A DNA stretch of 64,000 nt, taken from NCBI GenBank assembly GCA_013397075.1, contig VWZS01006727.1, positions 186,353 through 250,352 of the forward strand. Reading direction: 5' to 3'. This stretch comes from Rhabdornis inornatus (taxonomy: Eukaryota > Chordata > Aves > Passeriformes > Rhabdornithidae). Both the position numbers and the translations under genes were made by a program. A model generated the notes under the pieces. The model saw only the letters and a list, made by a program, of their open reading frames with translations. It ran no database searches and was not told where the DNA came from. Positions 1 to 13,200 of this stretch are shown here, piece by piece. Every line of letters begins with the position of its first letter. Within the stretch, counting starts at the first letter, position 1.

Positions 1-3000
1 GCCAGGGAGCGAAGCTGGTTTAGAGGTGGACCCTGAAGTGATAGGGATGCCTCCAGAAATGGGAGTGTCCCCAGGGACACACTCTACCAGCTCCAGGTCA
101 TCTCCTGGTCATCCTGGCAGGCTGGCAGCACTTTCAGTGTAGCTCAGAAACCTGCTGGAACTCCTGAGCTTGTGCAAACCAGCTTGGTTTCAACACACCA
201 GCATTTACCATAACATCTCTATTTTTGGAAGCTGTCCAGCCAGCAACATTTCCCATCTAAAAGAAAGTTTCACTTCTCATCCACCATCCACCTCTCCAGC
301 AGCCACTTGCCTGTGAACTGCTCTGAGCTGTTCTGTTTTCTGAAGGCAGGGAGAAAGCAACAGCTGCAGCTCACCAGACTTGAACACATCTCAGAGCATT
401 TCCTTGCATCTGAACTAGGCTAAACAAGTTACCTCCCAGGCACACTGACCCCTCTGGGGAATACAAACACCCTAATTCAGACTACACTCGCATTATGAAG
501 ACCTAATTTAGTCCTGATGTTTTGAGATGCACATGCAAGCTGCTTTTTACAAGGTCACCCCCAGCAGAGACCAGGAATTTTTCATTATTAGCGTGAAGAT
601 CTTGAGTTTTGAAAAATGCTCTTGACTTTCATCTTCATCTGCATACTGGTTTTTTCCGTCTCCCTTGCATTAAATGGTCGAAGTAGAAGAGGCTGTAATT
701 TATGCAGCAGTCCTGGCAGTTGTCTCAGGGGTTCTGTGCAGTGAACCACCTTCATTTTAAAAGCTCTTTTAAAATAAATGGTCGCAGAAACATTGTACAG
801 TTTTAAAACTGAAAACACAAGGGAGTTTACATGGTACAGAGGGAAACCTGTATTTGGTGACAAATTAAAACATTTAGCCACAAAAATGATGGCTAAGAGA
901 AGATTAAGAAAGAAAAGGTAAAACAGTGTTAAAAAGGAAGATGTTTTGCTATTTAGACACATTCTGTCTCTCTCTCCTTGTATAGAAAATATTTTAAAGG
1001 TAAGTCCTGACCCTGTTTGTCCTCAATTGTTAATACCAAGTGCTTAGACAGGAAAATGATGTCAATCTGCCAGTCACTAATTGCCCTTCCTTGTGGTCCC
1101 CATTTTCTTGGGTGCTCTGTTTTCTCCATGGCCCTGATGACTCTTCCCATGCCAGAGGAAATATTCAGCTTCCATCTCCCTGTGGAGTAGCAATTTCCCT
1201 ATTTCCATAACTTAAGCCTTCCCCATCGAGCAGCTGCAATGTCTGCTTGAACTGTGGAGTATTTATTTTGTGAAGGTTTTTGTAAGTCCTGGTCAAATTA
1301 GTTTGAGGGGAAAGATACCTACAACATCCTAAAGAACAGCTGTTCCTGACAAATCAACCCCAGGAAACATTTTGTCTGTTTATCCTATGAATTGGCAGAA
1401 CATGGGCTGCTGTATCCTGAAATATTCTATCATCTGCCATTAAATAAATAGGGAACTGAACAGTTCCTAGCTACGGATCACAAAGGGAAGTGGGAGGAAA
1501 GTAAACATCCAGTTTAGCTTTCACCTCAGTGCATTGCTGCTTCCAGCTCACCTGAATTTTCTCAATAATATCCGTAGGAAAATAGGCAAGTACCTAGTGG
1601 GGCTTTTCTTTTACTGGACATCAATTTCTCTGAAGTGCTCACATCCTTCTTGTCTAAACTTATAGATTCTAGATGGATAAAGATGTCTGTAAAAAAGGGA
1701 ATTATTTTCCAACCTCTGCCTGGCCAGGGGCCGAAGCAAGCTGTGTGATGTTCAATCTTACTTTCATACGGTGTTGCATGAGAAAGAAATGTACAGGGGA
1801 ACTCTGAGGGGCTCAATCAGCCACTCCTCAGGCTGTTTTTGAATATTGTAACATGTAAATATTTCCCTTCAGTTTAAAAAAAATACAAATATATGTATTT
1901 ATGTTTTATTTTAACGTGGTGACCTTGGGGGATTGTGAGTTTGGGGTTCAGAGGCTTTTTTCCTATAGGATTTCTAATGATTTCTAATGGCAGCAGGGAT
2001 TCCTGGCTTCTGCATCCACGATTTCAGCTGCAGGCAGGGCAGCAAGGACAGGCCCTGCTCTGTCAGTCTGGTAATGAACAGTAATGACAGACTCTAAGCT
2101 GTCATAAGAGGATATGACCAAGCCTTGTTTGGGAATGGAGAACTCAGCCACGTCTGGTGACAACCAGCATGACCTGAGGGAAGGGACCTGCCCACAACAA
2201 AGAACTTTTTACCCTCTCACAAATAAAACTGACCCCTCCACACGATGTTCCCAGCTTGTCCCCCCTCTCCAGCATTCTTTCTCTCTCCTGTTCCAGAACA
2301 GGTGGTCAAATCTGGATTAATTTTATTTTGTCCTAAACACGATGTTAATTCTGTGTTCTCGCTAGACCACAGCTTGTGGGGAGGAGGGAGAATTTTAATC
2401 CTGGTGAGATTTCCCACCCTTACAGATTCCCACATGGAGATTGCAGCAGCCTTTGTGCAAGTGCTGGAGCTGCTACAAGCTGAGGCATTTTGGGGAAGCA
2501 GTGGTGATGTACAAGCCCTGAAGTAGGAGCTTTCCTGCCCTGGGACCAGGCTGAGCCCTTTCCCTGAGCAGCAGGGCAAGCAGCATCCCCATTTTTGTTC
2601 AGGAAGTCACACTAATTACAGAGCTATTGCCTTGCTTAAGCAGGCAGTTAATCCCAATGCTATTAAAATCCCAACATTTCCAGCTTCCCTCAGGAACACT
2701 GAGTGGCTATTCATGGAGCAGGCTCACACCATGCTGCGTCTTCTGTGGTGACACTGGGCAAGTGACAAATGCTGCACGGTCACTATAAATTCATATTTTG
2801 CTGCCCTCCTTCCCCATGAGACAGGCCAGAGAAGCCTGGGACAGGATCTGTGCTCCTGCTTCCTCCTGTGACAAAGAAGGTGCCACAGGAGGGCACAAGG
2901 AAAGTGAGTCATTCCTGTGATCATTAATTAATTAGTGTCCTGCTGCTCCTCCAGGCAAAGCAACCAGATTACACAGGGCAAAATTGACATAAACAAGTAG

Positions 3001-6000
3001 AAAACTCTGCTTATAAAGGAACTTGGGAAGACATTCAGTCCCAAACCTGCCAGAGCTCCAGTGATCCAGTCTGCTCTCTTTCCAGGATGCTCTTGGGTGC
3101 TTGGATCCATTCTCCCTGATGAAGGTGGGGTTCCCAGATAAAAGGATGCACAGAAATTGCTCTCCGTGATGAGATAAATGTTTCTGTCTCCAGTCAGGAT
3201 GGGTGAAGCTTCAGGGTCTGACTGAACCACGGCCAAGGTCACCACTTCCCAGCAGGTGCCCCATGACATTGCTATGCCCAGGTTTCCAAGGAGCCTACCT
3301 CCACATCCAGAGAACTGGGGGGATCAGGACAGCATCATTCCCATGAGGAGCCTTCAAGTTTGCAGAGACCACCTGGAACAGGGCACACAGGAGCCCCTGC
3401 TCTGTCCCACCTCCCTGTGCTCAAGAACTGTGTCTTTTAAAACTGTTCCAGACACACACAGGTGCACTTTGCAAGAAAGCCTCTAAGAAAAGCCAAATCT
3501 CATCTGGATTTGTGCACTTCCTTGTCTCTCAGCATTCCCTGCCTCGGACAGCAAAAGCAGCCTGTCAGAATGTGGCCTTTCCTGGTGTTCCCTATGCACC
3601 CCACAGGAAAAAACTCGCCAGAAAAGGCAATATTATTTAAAAAAAAACAAACAACAAAAAAAAACCTCCCAGTCCCTAGAAAGAGAAAAGAGAAATCTTC
3701 CAGTGCCTCTGCTCAGACAAAAGCCATCTGGGGGTGGGCTCAGCCAGAGGGTCCCTGCTCCTGCCCTCCCAGTCTCCCCCAGCTTTCTGTGTCTCTCCCC
3801 AAGGCTGCTGTGGGGGATGCAGAACAGAGCCAGCAAATGATGCTCCCCAGAGCATGGGCTGCCTGCCAAGGAGCACTGCCAGGTGCTGGCTGTTTAAATT
3901 GCTTAATATACTGTATTAAACAAAGATCGATATCAGGATCGTGGGCTCCAGCCCTGCCTCGGAGCATGAGCTTGTCCAGAGCACTCAGCATCCCCCCAGA
4001 GCTGTGCCGAGGCACCACAGGGCTTCAGGGACCTGTCCCCTGAGACAGATCCTGCTGGGCATCCTCCACCTTACCCCAGCCAAGGACAGAGAGTTTCTGC
4101 TCCTAAACTGACCCTCTGCTTTTTCCTGACCTCAGCAGGGAAACAGGGAGGGCAACCCTGGGGTGTCCATGTGCCTGCTGATGGAAAAGACCTCAAACTC
4201 AGAGAAGGGTGCAGAGCCCCAGACCCATCAGTGAGGCTGTGGGAGGTTGAGTCGCTTTGGGGCTGATGGATAAAGCCACAAACTGTGCTCTTAGCCCCCA
4301 TAAAGGTGAGGTCTGTCACATTTCCAAGTGCTTCGGGCTCTGGTCCAAGCTCTAATGGCTTCATTGTTGTCGGGTTACAATGGGCTGTGATAAAATCTGC
4401 AGCTCTACAGAGCATTTCCTGGCAGGGATTCAACACACCGCGATTCCCCCTGGCCATCCACTGCCTCAGCATCCAGAACAGCCACCAAATTCCCGTGGCT
4501 TTTCCAGGCTGGCAGCAGCCACACAGCACCAAGGATGGTAAAATCTGTTCATTAATAACTTGTCCTGAGCCTCTGAGTGAACGATGATGTGCTGTGCTTG
4601 GTAAGTAAAGTGTATGAGGTCTCACAGCTATGCTGGTTTATTAATTTGCCTCGTTAATCTAATTTCCTACACTCTTTTGGGAAAGATTAAATGAATCATA
4701 TGTAGGCATGAAAAATCGGCGCAAGGGGAAGAAACGAGGAGGTCTGGCACAAAAAAAAAAAAAAAAGAAAGTCAAAATTCATTAAAAAACATTGAATAAG
4801 TGTTTATGGTAACCAGAAGCTAAAATGACAGATATTTGTTACGAGGAGGAAAATTCCCCTCTCCTCTATAGATAGGTGGGAAACCCTATGGAAACCCCCT
4901 TGTAGGACTGAAAAGGAGCAGAATTTAAAGAGCTGTATATGAAGCTGAGAACCACGGATTGCTGAGGAGCTTCTGTGGTACGCTCACGTTTGTTCATCTG
5001 TCCTTTTGTTTTCTCAAGTATAGATACGGCTTTGCAAGAAAAAAACAAAATTACAACATGTGAAAAACAAAATGCTCAAACAAACCTTGTGGTAGGTCAG
5101 CACAACCCCTGGTAAGTCAGATGTGAGATAAACTTCCCTTGTTTACCCCATCAGTTATGTGTGTGTGGCCAAGGCCACACCATACTTTGATATTTGCTGT
5201 GAGCCAAACGGGGGAGGAATCATACTCAAAGATTTTCGGTAATAACAAATTTCCAAAATCACATATTTTAGCAGAAGTTCTGTGCAATAAGATGGAAGCT
5301 GTTCTCTGATGAAGAGCTTAAAGACAGGTTCCAAGTCCAATTTACCTGATTTAGAGGTGGTTGAGACACTTGACAGAGAGAAGGGTTTCAGGATTTAACC
5401 CTTTACCACACAGAGGCATTGGGAGGACCTGGAGCAGGGCAGGGTTTTAGGGATTCTCCCAACCAGGGGTTAACCTTTGCTTTGTTTAAACGGGAATTTC
5501 CAAAAACCTCATGCAGGACATGAGAGCATAAATTTATAGGCTGAGCCTCCCTATTTTCTTCCACAAAACAGGCTCTCTTTTAGCAGTTGTTATGTTTAGC
5601 TGTTTTGCATGACTGAATTTCCATTCCCTAATGGCACATGATGTCCCAGCTTGGAACTGCCACCAGTTTGAGACTTTAAAAGGACTGCTCTCTCCTGGAC
5701 TTCAGAGATTTCAAATTATAGCTTGTCAGATAACTCCCACCCCTGGTCCAAGTGGCAGATCAGTAGTTTTTCTCCCTTTGCTCCAATGAAAACCCTTGGA
5801 ACAACCCTCTGAAAAGCACCAGGTCCTGGACTGTCCCCACAGAAAACAATTAACACAGAGAAGGGTCAAGACCTGGTCCCACCTTTGGGATTTAATAATC
5901 CTTCCATCATTAGGACACTTAAAAAGTTGTACACTGTTTAGTTCACCTCATTTTCAGAAAGTTTCCAGCCAGGCTGAGTATCTGCCTCATCTAAATGGAG

Positions 6001-9000
6001 CATCACCATCATTTCTCACTCAGATGTCTCAGAGGTCTTGGACCATCTCAGCTTCTGCTGCAGAATATCAAATACCTGAAAATAATTGAAGGGAACCTTT
6101 CTGAGACAGGTCCTTTTTCATCTGGGAACATGTGGATGGGATGAAGTATTCCTCAGGTCCCATATTGCAAAGCAGATTGTAGAGGATTAAAGAACTCAGG
6201 TGACCAACACTGTCCTGCTGGAGCAGAGTGGGGACATGGGGGCAATGAACACTCCACAAACCCGTGAATGCTGCAGCTCCACATTCCCCTGGCTGGCAGC
6301 TGCAATGATTGCCAGCCTCAGCACAGCCCATGTGCCTTCCAGACCAGTGTCCAGCCCTGCCACTGCTCCAGGTGGTGTCCTTGTCACCTGCCATCAAACC
6401 CCAAAGCCTTCCTGCCACACTGGCACCCTTTTGCTTCACTCTCCCTTAGCTGCCCCATTTTGTCCCCCTAGGAATAAACCACATTTTTTTCCTGGAACAT
6501 TTTTAAGGCTTTTGCTTTGCAGAGATCAGTGTTTTCCCTGCATGAAGCCCAAAGCCTGTTAAGGGTTGGCTGTGCCAGGCAGGAATGTGTTTATTCCCAG
6601 GTGGAACCCATGGGATCCACCATCCCCTGCCTCATGCTCGGTGTTTCTCTGCAGCTGCACCAAGCTGCAGCTTAAACATGGGATCTGCTTGGCTCTCCCA
6701 CCCTTCTGTGAGGGATTTTAGTGTTTTCTTCTGGTTCCCTGCTAAAGCAGCAGTGGGCTGAATTTCTGATCTGCCCAATGAAGGGCAGGCACGGTGCAAG
6801 GGTAGTTCAGGCTGCCTATGGAATTTGGGGACAGTGGGGATTGAAGAAGGGTCTCAGGGAGATGCCTGGGAGCTAACACTTCTGAGATCCCCAAAAAGGA
6901 GGTGAGCACCAGATGCCAAATTCCAATCCCTGTCCTGTGGCAATGACTCAGTGATGAGTTTTAGGGTAATTTGTTTTTCTCTCTGCAGCCACATAAATTG
7001 ATAAATGGTTCACAGAGATCCTAAACAGGACAGATTTAACAGCTTCAGCAGAAGGTTCAGCCCTGTTTGCCTCCCCCAAATACACAGCAGTGGTCAGAAG
7101 GCTCATTTCACTGCACATCCATCGTGCTCGGGCAGCCGTGCATCCCTCTGCATCCACAGCTCCCTCTCCCTGTCCCTGCTCTCCCACTGCAATAATCAGA
7201 CCTTTTCCAAAGACATTTACCAGCTCTTTCCCTGTTCAAAATCCTAAAATAATTGTCAGGAGCTATTTAAAGCCCTTCACAGCCCGGCGCACCGCGGGTA
7301 CAAACAAAACCCTTCTGGGTGAGCCCAGCCTGGCTGTTTATAAACAGGACACAAAAAGCTCAGTCACATTGCCCAGGAAGCACAGGGACTCCTGAACATG
7401 CCTGGAGCTTTGTGTGGCCAAGCCCATGGATCATGAACCTGCACTTTAATAATAATCTGGTCAGAGCCAGAGCAGGTTTGGGTAATGCTGGGTCACCCTG
7501 GCCACATTTCCAGCTTAACCGGTGAAAATGGTTCAGCACGAGGGGAGTGTGCATCCCACAGCAGCCTGCAGGAAAACATAGCAATGCTGTTCCATGCAGC
7601 TGGTCAGGATCTGGAGAGGGAAGCAGGCTTTGGATCTGAGAGGAAGCAGGAAAACACAGGTGTGGAAAGCAAGCAAGGTGTCTGAGTGACCACGGAGAAT
7701 CCAGCTGTGATATCCAGTGGTTTACTCAACAGTAAAACGGGCTGCAAAAACTTTTTCAGATTGGATGGGGAACTGGAAACACAGGGAGTTTCTTGCCACA
7801 AGTACTCTGCAGTGCACAAATGTCAGCAGACAGTCTTCCAAGTAGCTGTAAGGTCATTCCTATAAATAAATCATGCTGGCCCTGAGGAGCCCTACAAATC
7901 TTCCCAGGAAATACTCATCCTGAAAACTCGATCTGAAAGAGGAGACAGGTAATGACTGCTCCTTTCAATGCTGCAGGAATGGAGAGTTTAAACAGGACCA
8001 ACAATAGCTCCTCCAGTTTTTCATCTCTCTGATGAATAATGCAGCACATCCCATGAGGGGATGGGCAGTGTGTTCCAACAAACTGACACCAAATACCAGC
8101 AGGGCCAGGGCTGCCTGTTCATCACAGGATAAAAGCAGGGATGGATCCACTCCACAGGAGTTGTGTTTGCACACTCAGGTGTGCTGGGGTGGGTGATGCC
8201 TGGCTCTTTAACCAGCTATCATCCAGTGCACACCTGCAGCTTGACCTGGACCCTTATCTGGATCCTGACCTGGATCCTTAGACAATGGTGAGGACAGAAA
8301 AAGGGCACTAAATTACTGCCACCCAGCCCTGGGGCACACCCTGCACATGGGCCATCAGCCTGCCAGGCTGAAGGACCAGCAAAGAGCCAGCTGCTTCTTT
8401 TCTCCATGTCTGGGAATTTATCTGCAAGCCAAACTCTGGTACCCACGCAGGAGGTGATGTCCCAGCCACAGAAATGTGTGACAAGTTACATAGGACAAAT
8501 CCCCCAGGGCTGCGTGGGCTGGGGTTGGCTGCATGGCACATTGTGCCACAGCTGAGAGCAAAATCCATCCCTGTGAAGGAAAATATAATATGCAGGCAAT
8601 CATCTGATTATATGTTTTAATATTTATGCAACACAGAGCTTACTATAAACTCCTCTGCAAGCAGAACTCTGTGTGCTGGGGAGGGAAGGCATCAGGGCTG
8701 GGGCAGGCATTGTGAGCCCTGCACGGTTTGCATGCCTTGTAATCGACTTCCATGGCCATTACACTGAAACTACCTGCTGTTCTTCCAGGAAATAATTGGA
8801 TTTCAAAAGAATAAACCATAATTATTTTTAAAGTACTATTACGCCATCCTTATCCTAAAGCTTCTGCTGACCTCCAACAGCACAGATCAGATCCATGTAA
8901 CCCTTTAACCTCAACCCACTTTAAAATATTAATCCTCATGCATGGCACAGCATTATTATCTCCTTTCCTGGGCTAGGGAATGCTTGGCAGGGAGATGGGA

Positions 9001-9828
9001 TGAGCTGTTGGAGAGGGAAAGCAGGAGGAGAGAAAGGATGTGCTGGGCAGAGCAAGGGGCTGGGGCAGTGCTGAACTCACTGCTCAACTCCCAGGGCAAA
9101 TCCAGAGGGATGGCACCACCCCAGTGAATGGGAAGCTCAGCAAACCCATTGCAAGACAGAAATAATACCGACCTTGTTTGGGGAAAAACAGGGTGTGTAT
9201 TAAAATATTCCCGTGGTAGAATTATCTCTGCCATTTTTTTGAGTTAACATTAAAAAATAGCTACGTAGGAATGCAAAACAACCTCTGATTTTAATTGTTT
9301 TGCTTCAGAAAATAGAAGAAAGTTTCCAAGTGAGAGAGAACTGCACTAAGAGAGAAGACAAGTGCTTTATGATTTTTCATAAAGGATGAAAACTGTTGAT
9401 TAATCTGAAAATATGGCAGGAAAGGATCACTGTGGACTGAAAGTGCTTTTCTCTCAAAAATGGTTTGAATAGAGAATTTATGATCAATACCAGTTCAGAC
9501 TCTATAATGAGCTGAGCTGAAGATGGGTGGCAGACACGTTCCCATCCTACAGGAGCAGGAGATGGATGAGCCAACCTCCTCCCACCTTCCCACGACTCAT
9601 CAAACACAACCCTGAGATGTTGCCAGTAGCAACAATGAGCCTTTCACCTGTTTGGAGCTCTGTCCCCTTTGCTGGAGCTGTTTCCTGGGCCCTGCTCCTG
9701 CTGCACGTGGTGTGTCACCAAAGGCTCTGGGTCTCACACTGTCCTTGCTTTTTCACCAGGTGAAGGCTGAAGCTCCCTGGAACCCACAGGGCTGGCATGG
9801 ACCTGGACAAGGTGTCAGGGCACTGCAT
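1..9828. other. Intergenic region, no recognised gene
   Basis: No exon with homology I recognise was found on either strand. Open frames here are short, overlap on both strands and lack a family signature. Visible structure is limited to a run of 16 A at 4751-4766, a 12-bp tandem repeat at 8243-8278 and AT-rich stretches. By synteny this lies between ABRAXAS2 (to the right) and ZRANB1, which would be expected further left outside the window; that placement is inference. Confidence 0.6.
8243..8278. repeat. 12-bp tandem repeat, three copies
   Basis: Three consecutive 12-mers read gacctggaccct, tatctggatcct and gacctggatcct. They differ from each other at two to four positions. It is a short imperfect minisatellite in intergenic DNA. 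Confidence 0.8.
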
Positions 9829-10205
9829 TTCATAGAATTACTGCATTTCATGGTCTCACAGAAGGTTTAAGCTGGAAGGGATCTTCAAAACCATCTCATT
9901 CCATCCCCCTTTCATTGCAGGGACATCTTCCACTGTCCCAGGGTGCTCCAAGCCCCAATGTACAACCTGGCCTTGGGCACTGCCAGGGATCCAGGGGCCT
10001 TCCCACCCTTACAGGAAGGATTCCTTCCCAAAATCCCATCTAACCCTCAGTGTGAAGCCATTCCTCCTTGCCCTGTCCCTCTATCCCTTGTCCAAAATCC
10101 CTCTCCAGCCCTCCTGGAGCCCTTTCAGGTGCTGAAAGGGGCTCCAGGGTCTCTCCAAAGCCTTTTGTTCTCCAGGCTGAACACCCCCACTGTGCTCAGC
10201 ATGTC
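9829..10205 (-). mobile_element. CR1 LINE 3' fragment
   Basis: The sequence runs from the reverse complement of the CR1 3' end (ending near catagaattactgcatttca) through the usual blocks on 'ggaaggg atcttcaaaacc', 'cactgtccca', 'gccagggatccaggggcc' and 'cctctccagccctcctggag'. The same blocks recur in at least eight other places in the window in both orientations, as expected for the dominant avian LINE. It is a truncated, non-coding copy. Confidence 0.85.
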
Positions 10206-13200
10206 TTACTAGGAGAGGTGCTGTGCTATTGGGCATCCCAGTAAAGCCAAGTCCCTGGTGTCAGGATACAGGGAACCTACATGAACATCTCCTCCACCTG
10301 CACTGGGACAGCATGGATCAGCCCATTAAAAATCAGGAGCTCCAAGAAGTGACTGAGTGAAGCTGCCCAAGGACTCAGTAGCTCATCCATCCTTCTAGTC
10401 ATGAAATCAGGAAGTACCAGGCCACACTCTGAGAACAAAGATCCATTTATCTTTCATCAGACACAAACCAAGTGACGTGGGGACCTTACCTTGTCCCAGC
10501 AGCTGACCTTCAGTCTTTGTGTCTTCAAACAGACCCAATTCCCTGGGCTTCAAATACTTGTTGCTGGCACTGAGTGCTCTCTGAAGATTTTATTAAAAAT
10601 GTAGAAAACAACATGAAACCTGCAGCTGGGATTTTTTAGCAAATAAAGGACGCTAACAGTTTAAAACATATTTTTAAAACCCCTCGTTCTTTTTTATGAG
10701 TGGGTTTTCAAGAATATGCTTTGCAGTGCTGCAGCCTCCCCCCGAGGGCAGGCAGCCAAAGCCTTGCTGCAGACAGCAGTTGTCAAGGCAGTCTCTGATG
10801 GAAGTGGGGGGTAGGTCACGCACTGCTTTACAGATGGCAGCCAGCACATCACATTTCCCTGGCAGATCAGCTGGCAGATGCTGTGATGGGCTGGCAGCCA
10901 CAGCCACAGTGTCCCATGGTGTGTCACAGTGTCCCACCATGTCCCACGGGTAGGTCTGTGCACCCTCCAGAGACAGCACCCAGCCAGCTCCCACTGCTTC
11001 TCCTCCAGGACCTCCCTGACATCCCAGCTCCCCTGTAATTCCATTATTGATGGAATTATGTGCCTTTCCTCTGCCCCGAGTGCAGCACATGCTGCCGACA
11101 CCAGCTCTTCCCAAACACTGCTTGGTTTTCCTCAAGGTGTTATCCTTGCCTAAAACATCCTGAAATATGGATTCTGAAGGGATGATAAAAGTGCAGATCT
11201 TCTCTTCCAGCACCTGTAAGAAGTTGTGCTTAACTTCAGTACTTTTGCATTCTCTCACCTTCCCCTGAAAAAAACCCTCTATTTTTTGTTGTTATTCTGA
11301 ATCGATTTTTGGATGACAACTCTGAAAGACTTGAGTCAGTGCCTTTTGTAACTGCATCTGCAAAAAAAAAAAAAGAGTAGATAAAATATCTGCAGAGAAG
11401 TTTGGTGAAGCAAAAAGAGCCTCAGCACAATAGCAGGTGTCAGTCTGCATGAGTATTTCTGGAAAAAGGAAAAGCACAGGGTGTTCGAATCAGAGACGTT
11501 TTGATTATCATTCCCCCCCACAATGACTGTGCAGTTACAGCTAAGAATTATCCGAAGGTATTAAAAATTATCATTGCCAAAACCAGTAGAAATAAAGGAA
11601 ATGTAAGGCAGAGCAGTGGAGGGTCTGGCTGTGCTTGCTGCAGGTCCCCAGGAGGGAAAGTCCCAGGTAGGGAGGCCCTGGTTGCTCAGAAAAGCTGATT
11701 TTATACTGCCCTCAAACCAAACCTAACCATGAAATGGAAAAATAAAATCAAAACAGTGCTTAATGACAAAGACATGAACAATGAAACACAGAAAATTAAA
11801 TTCCAGCCAAGTAGAGAAGCCACGTGCTGTGAACTCGTGGTTACCAGGGCCTCGACACCAACCCAATTCCCTGCTGAGAAGGGAGTTCTCAGATGTGATT
11901 CCCAAGGGCCAGGATGGAATAAGCTGCAGTGGAGTTTCTAGGACAGCCAGCTAAAGGGAATCACTCAGCTTTCCCTGCGATGCTGGGTATTACAAAGGTG
12001 GATTTCTGGGATACAGGCTGTAACCTGTGCCAGTTTAAGCTGAAGATCAAAGCAATCCCACAGCTCTGCCTCATCTGCCTTGGTCACTCACTCCAGCTAC
12101 AAAGGGACTCACTGCAGGTCTGGGTCTGCACTGGGGCCTCCTGGGCTCTGGCAACCACTGTTGAAGGGAGGCAAGCCCATCCAAAGCCTGGGGTGTAATT
12201 CCACACCATCAACAAACATTTGGGTTTGAAATTACCTTTCCCACAACACTGATGGCCAAGGCTGTTTTTTAAGCTTGGCAAAATCAATCTCCTTCCTTAG
12301 GAACATCAGCACAGAAGAAATACCCAGGATAAGCCCCAGCCCCTGTCCCCATTGATTGCACACAGAGCATCCACACAAGCTGGAGAAATGATCTCTCACT
12401 GCTCGATATTTTTTTAGTGCTTCACCTGCTTTGAATTGCAAGTGCTTTGATAAATGAACTGAGAAGTTCCCCAGCTTCTCTGTTCCATGGGTGAACAGCT
12501 CAGTGGGAACTGCCAGAATTAACAGGGTGATTTTTCACAGCAGTGCTCACTGACTCCCTGCTAAAGCCTCCATGCCTTTTCCTTCTCCTTTATCCTTGCA
12601 AACTCCTCCAGCAGCAAGGCAAAGATACATTACACATTTTTGGAGATGGGCTCAACAGGCAATGTTTGAATTTGGATATAAAACCTTGATTTAAGGATTT
12701 CTGTGCAAAATCAACAGCTCAGAAAGCAAACATTCCTTGGTAACAACCTGTAGGAGAGCAGTTAAAAACGGGAATAGCAGCACTGGGCTTCATGCATCCA
12801 TGATAGGGAAAGGCACTGTGGTTGGTCTTGCTGGGCTAAGATCCATTAAATGTGCCAAAGCCAACAATTCACCTGGGTGTGGACAACTCACAACCACATA
12901 AAAATGGCAGAGCAAGAGCAAACCTCCCTCAGCCACCACCACCAAGCAGCCAAGAGACTGACCAGGAATAGGTGAGAAACCTACTGCTAAAATAACAGCC
13001 TTAATCCCTAAAATTAATAACCTTAATCCCACCAAAATGCCTGGATCAGGCATTTATAGGGAGAACTGGCACATCCCTACCAGCACTTCTCCAGCAGTAT
13101 GAGGAGTGTGAAGGCTGTGGAGCCCCAGGAGTGGAGCTCAGTCCCTTGGTCCCTCTGCTCAGACTTTCTCTTCATTCTCTGCTCAGGGATTTATTGTAGG

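Noticed and set aside
9829..10212. Frames reading LxLGTARDPGA and similar text in several places
   Set aside because: These are translations of recurrent CR1 fragments (also at 15.4, 34.2, 48.6 and 59.7 kb), not genes.
10674..11258. 194-codon open frame on the minus strand
   Set aside because: No domain, no start context, no splice partner, and overlapping frames of similar length exist on both strands. Composition-driven chance frame.
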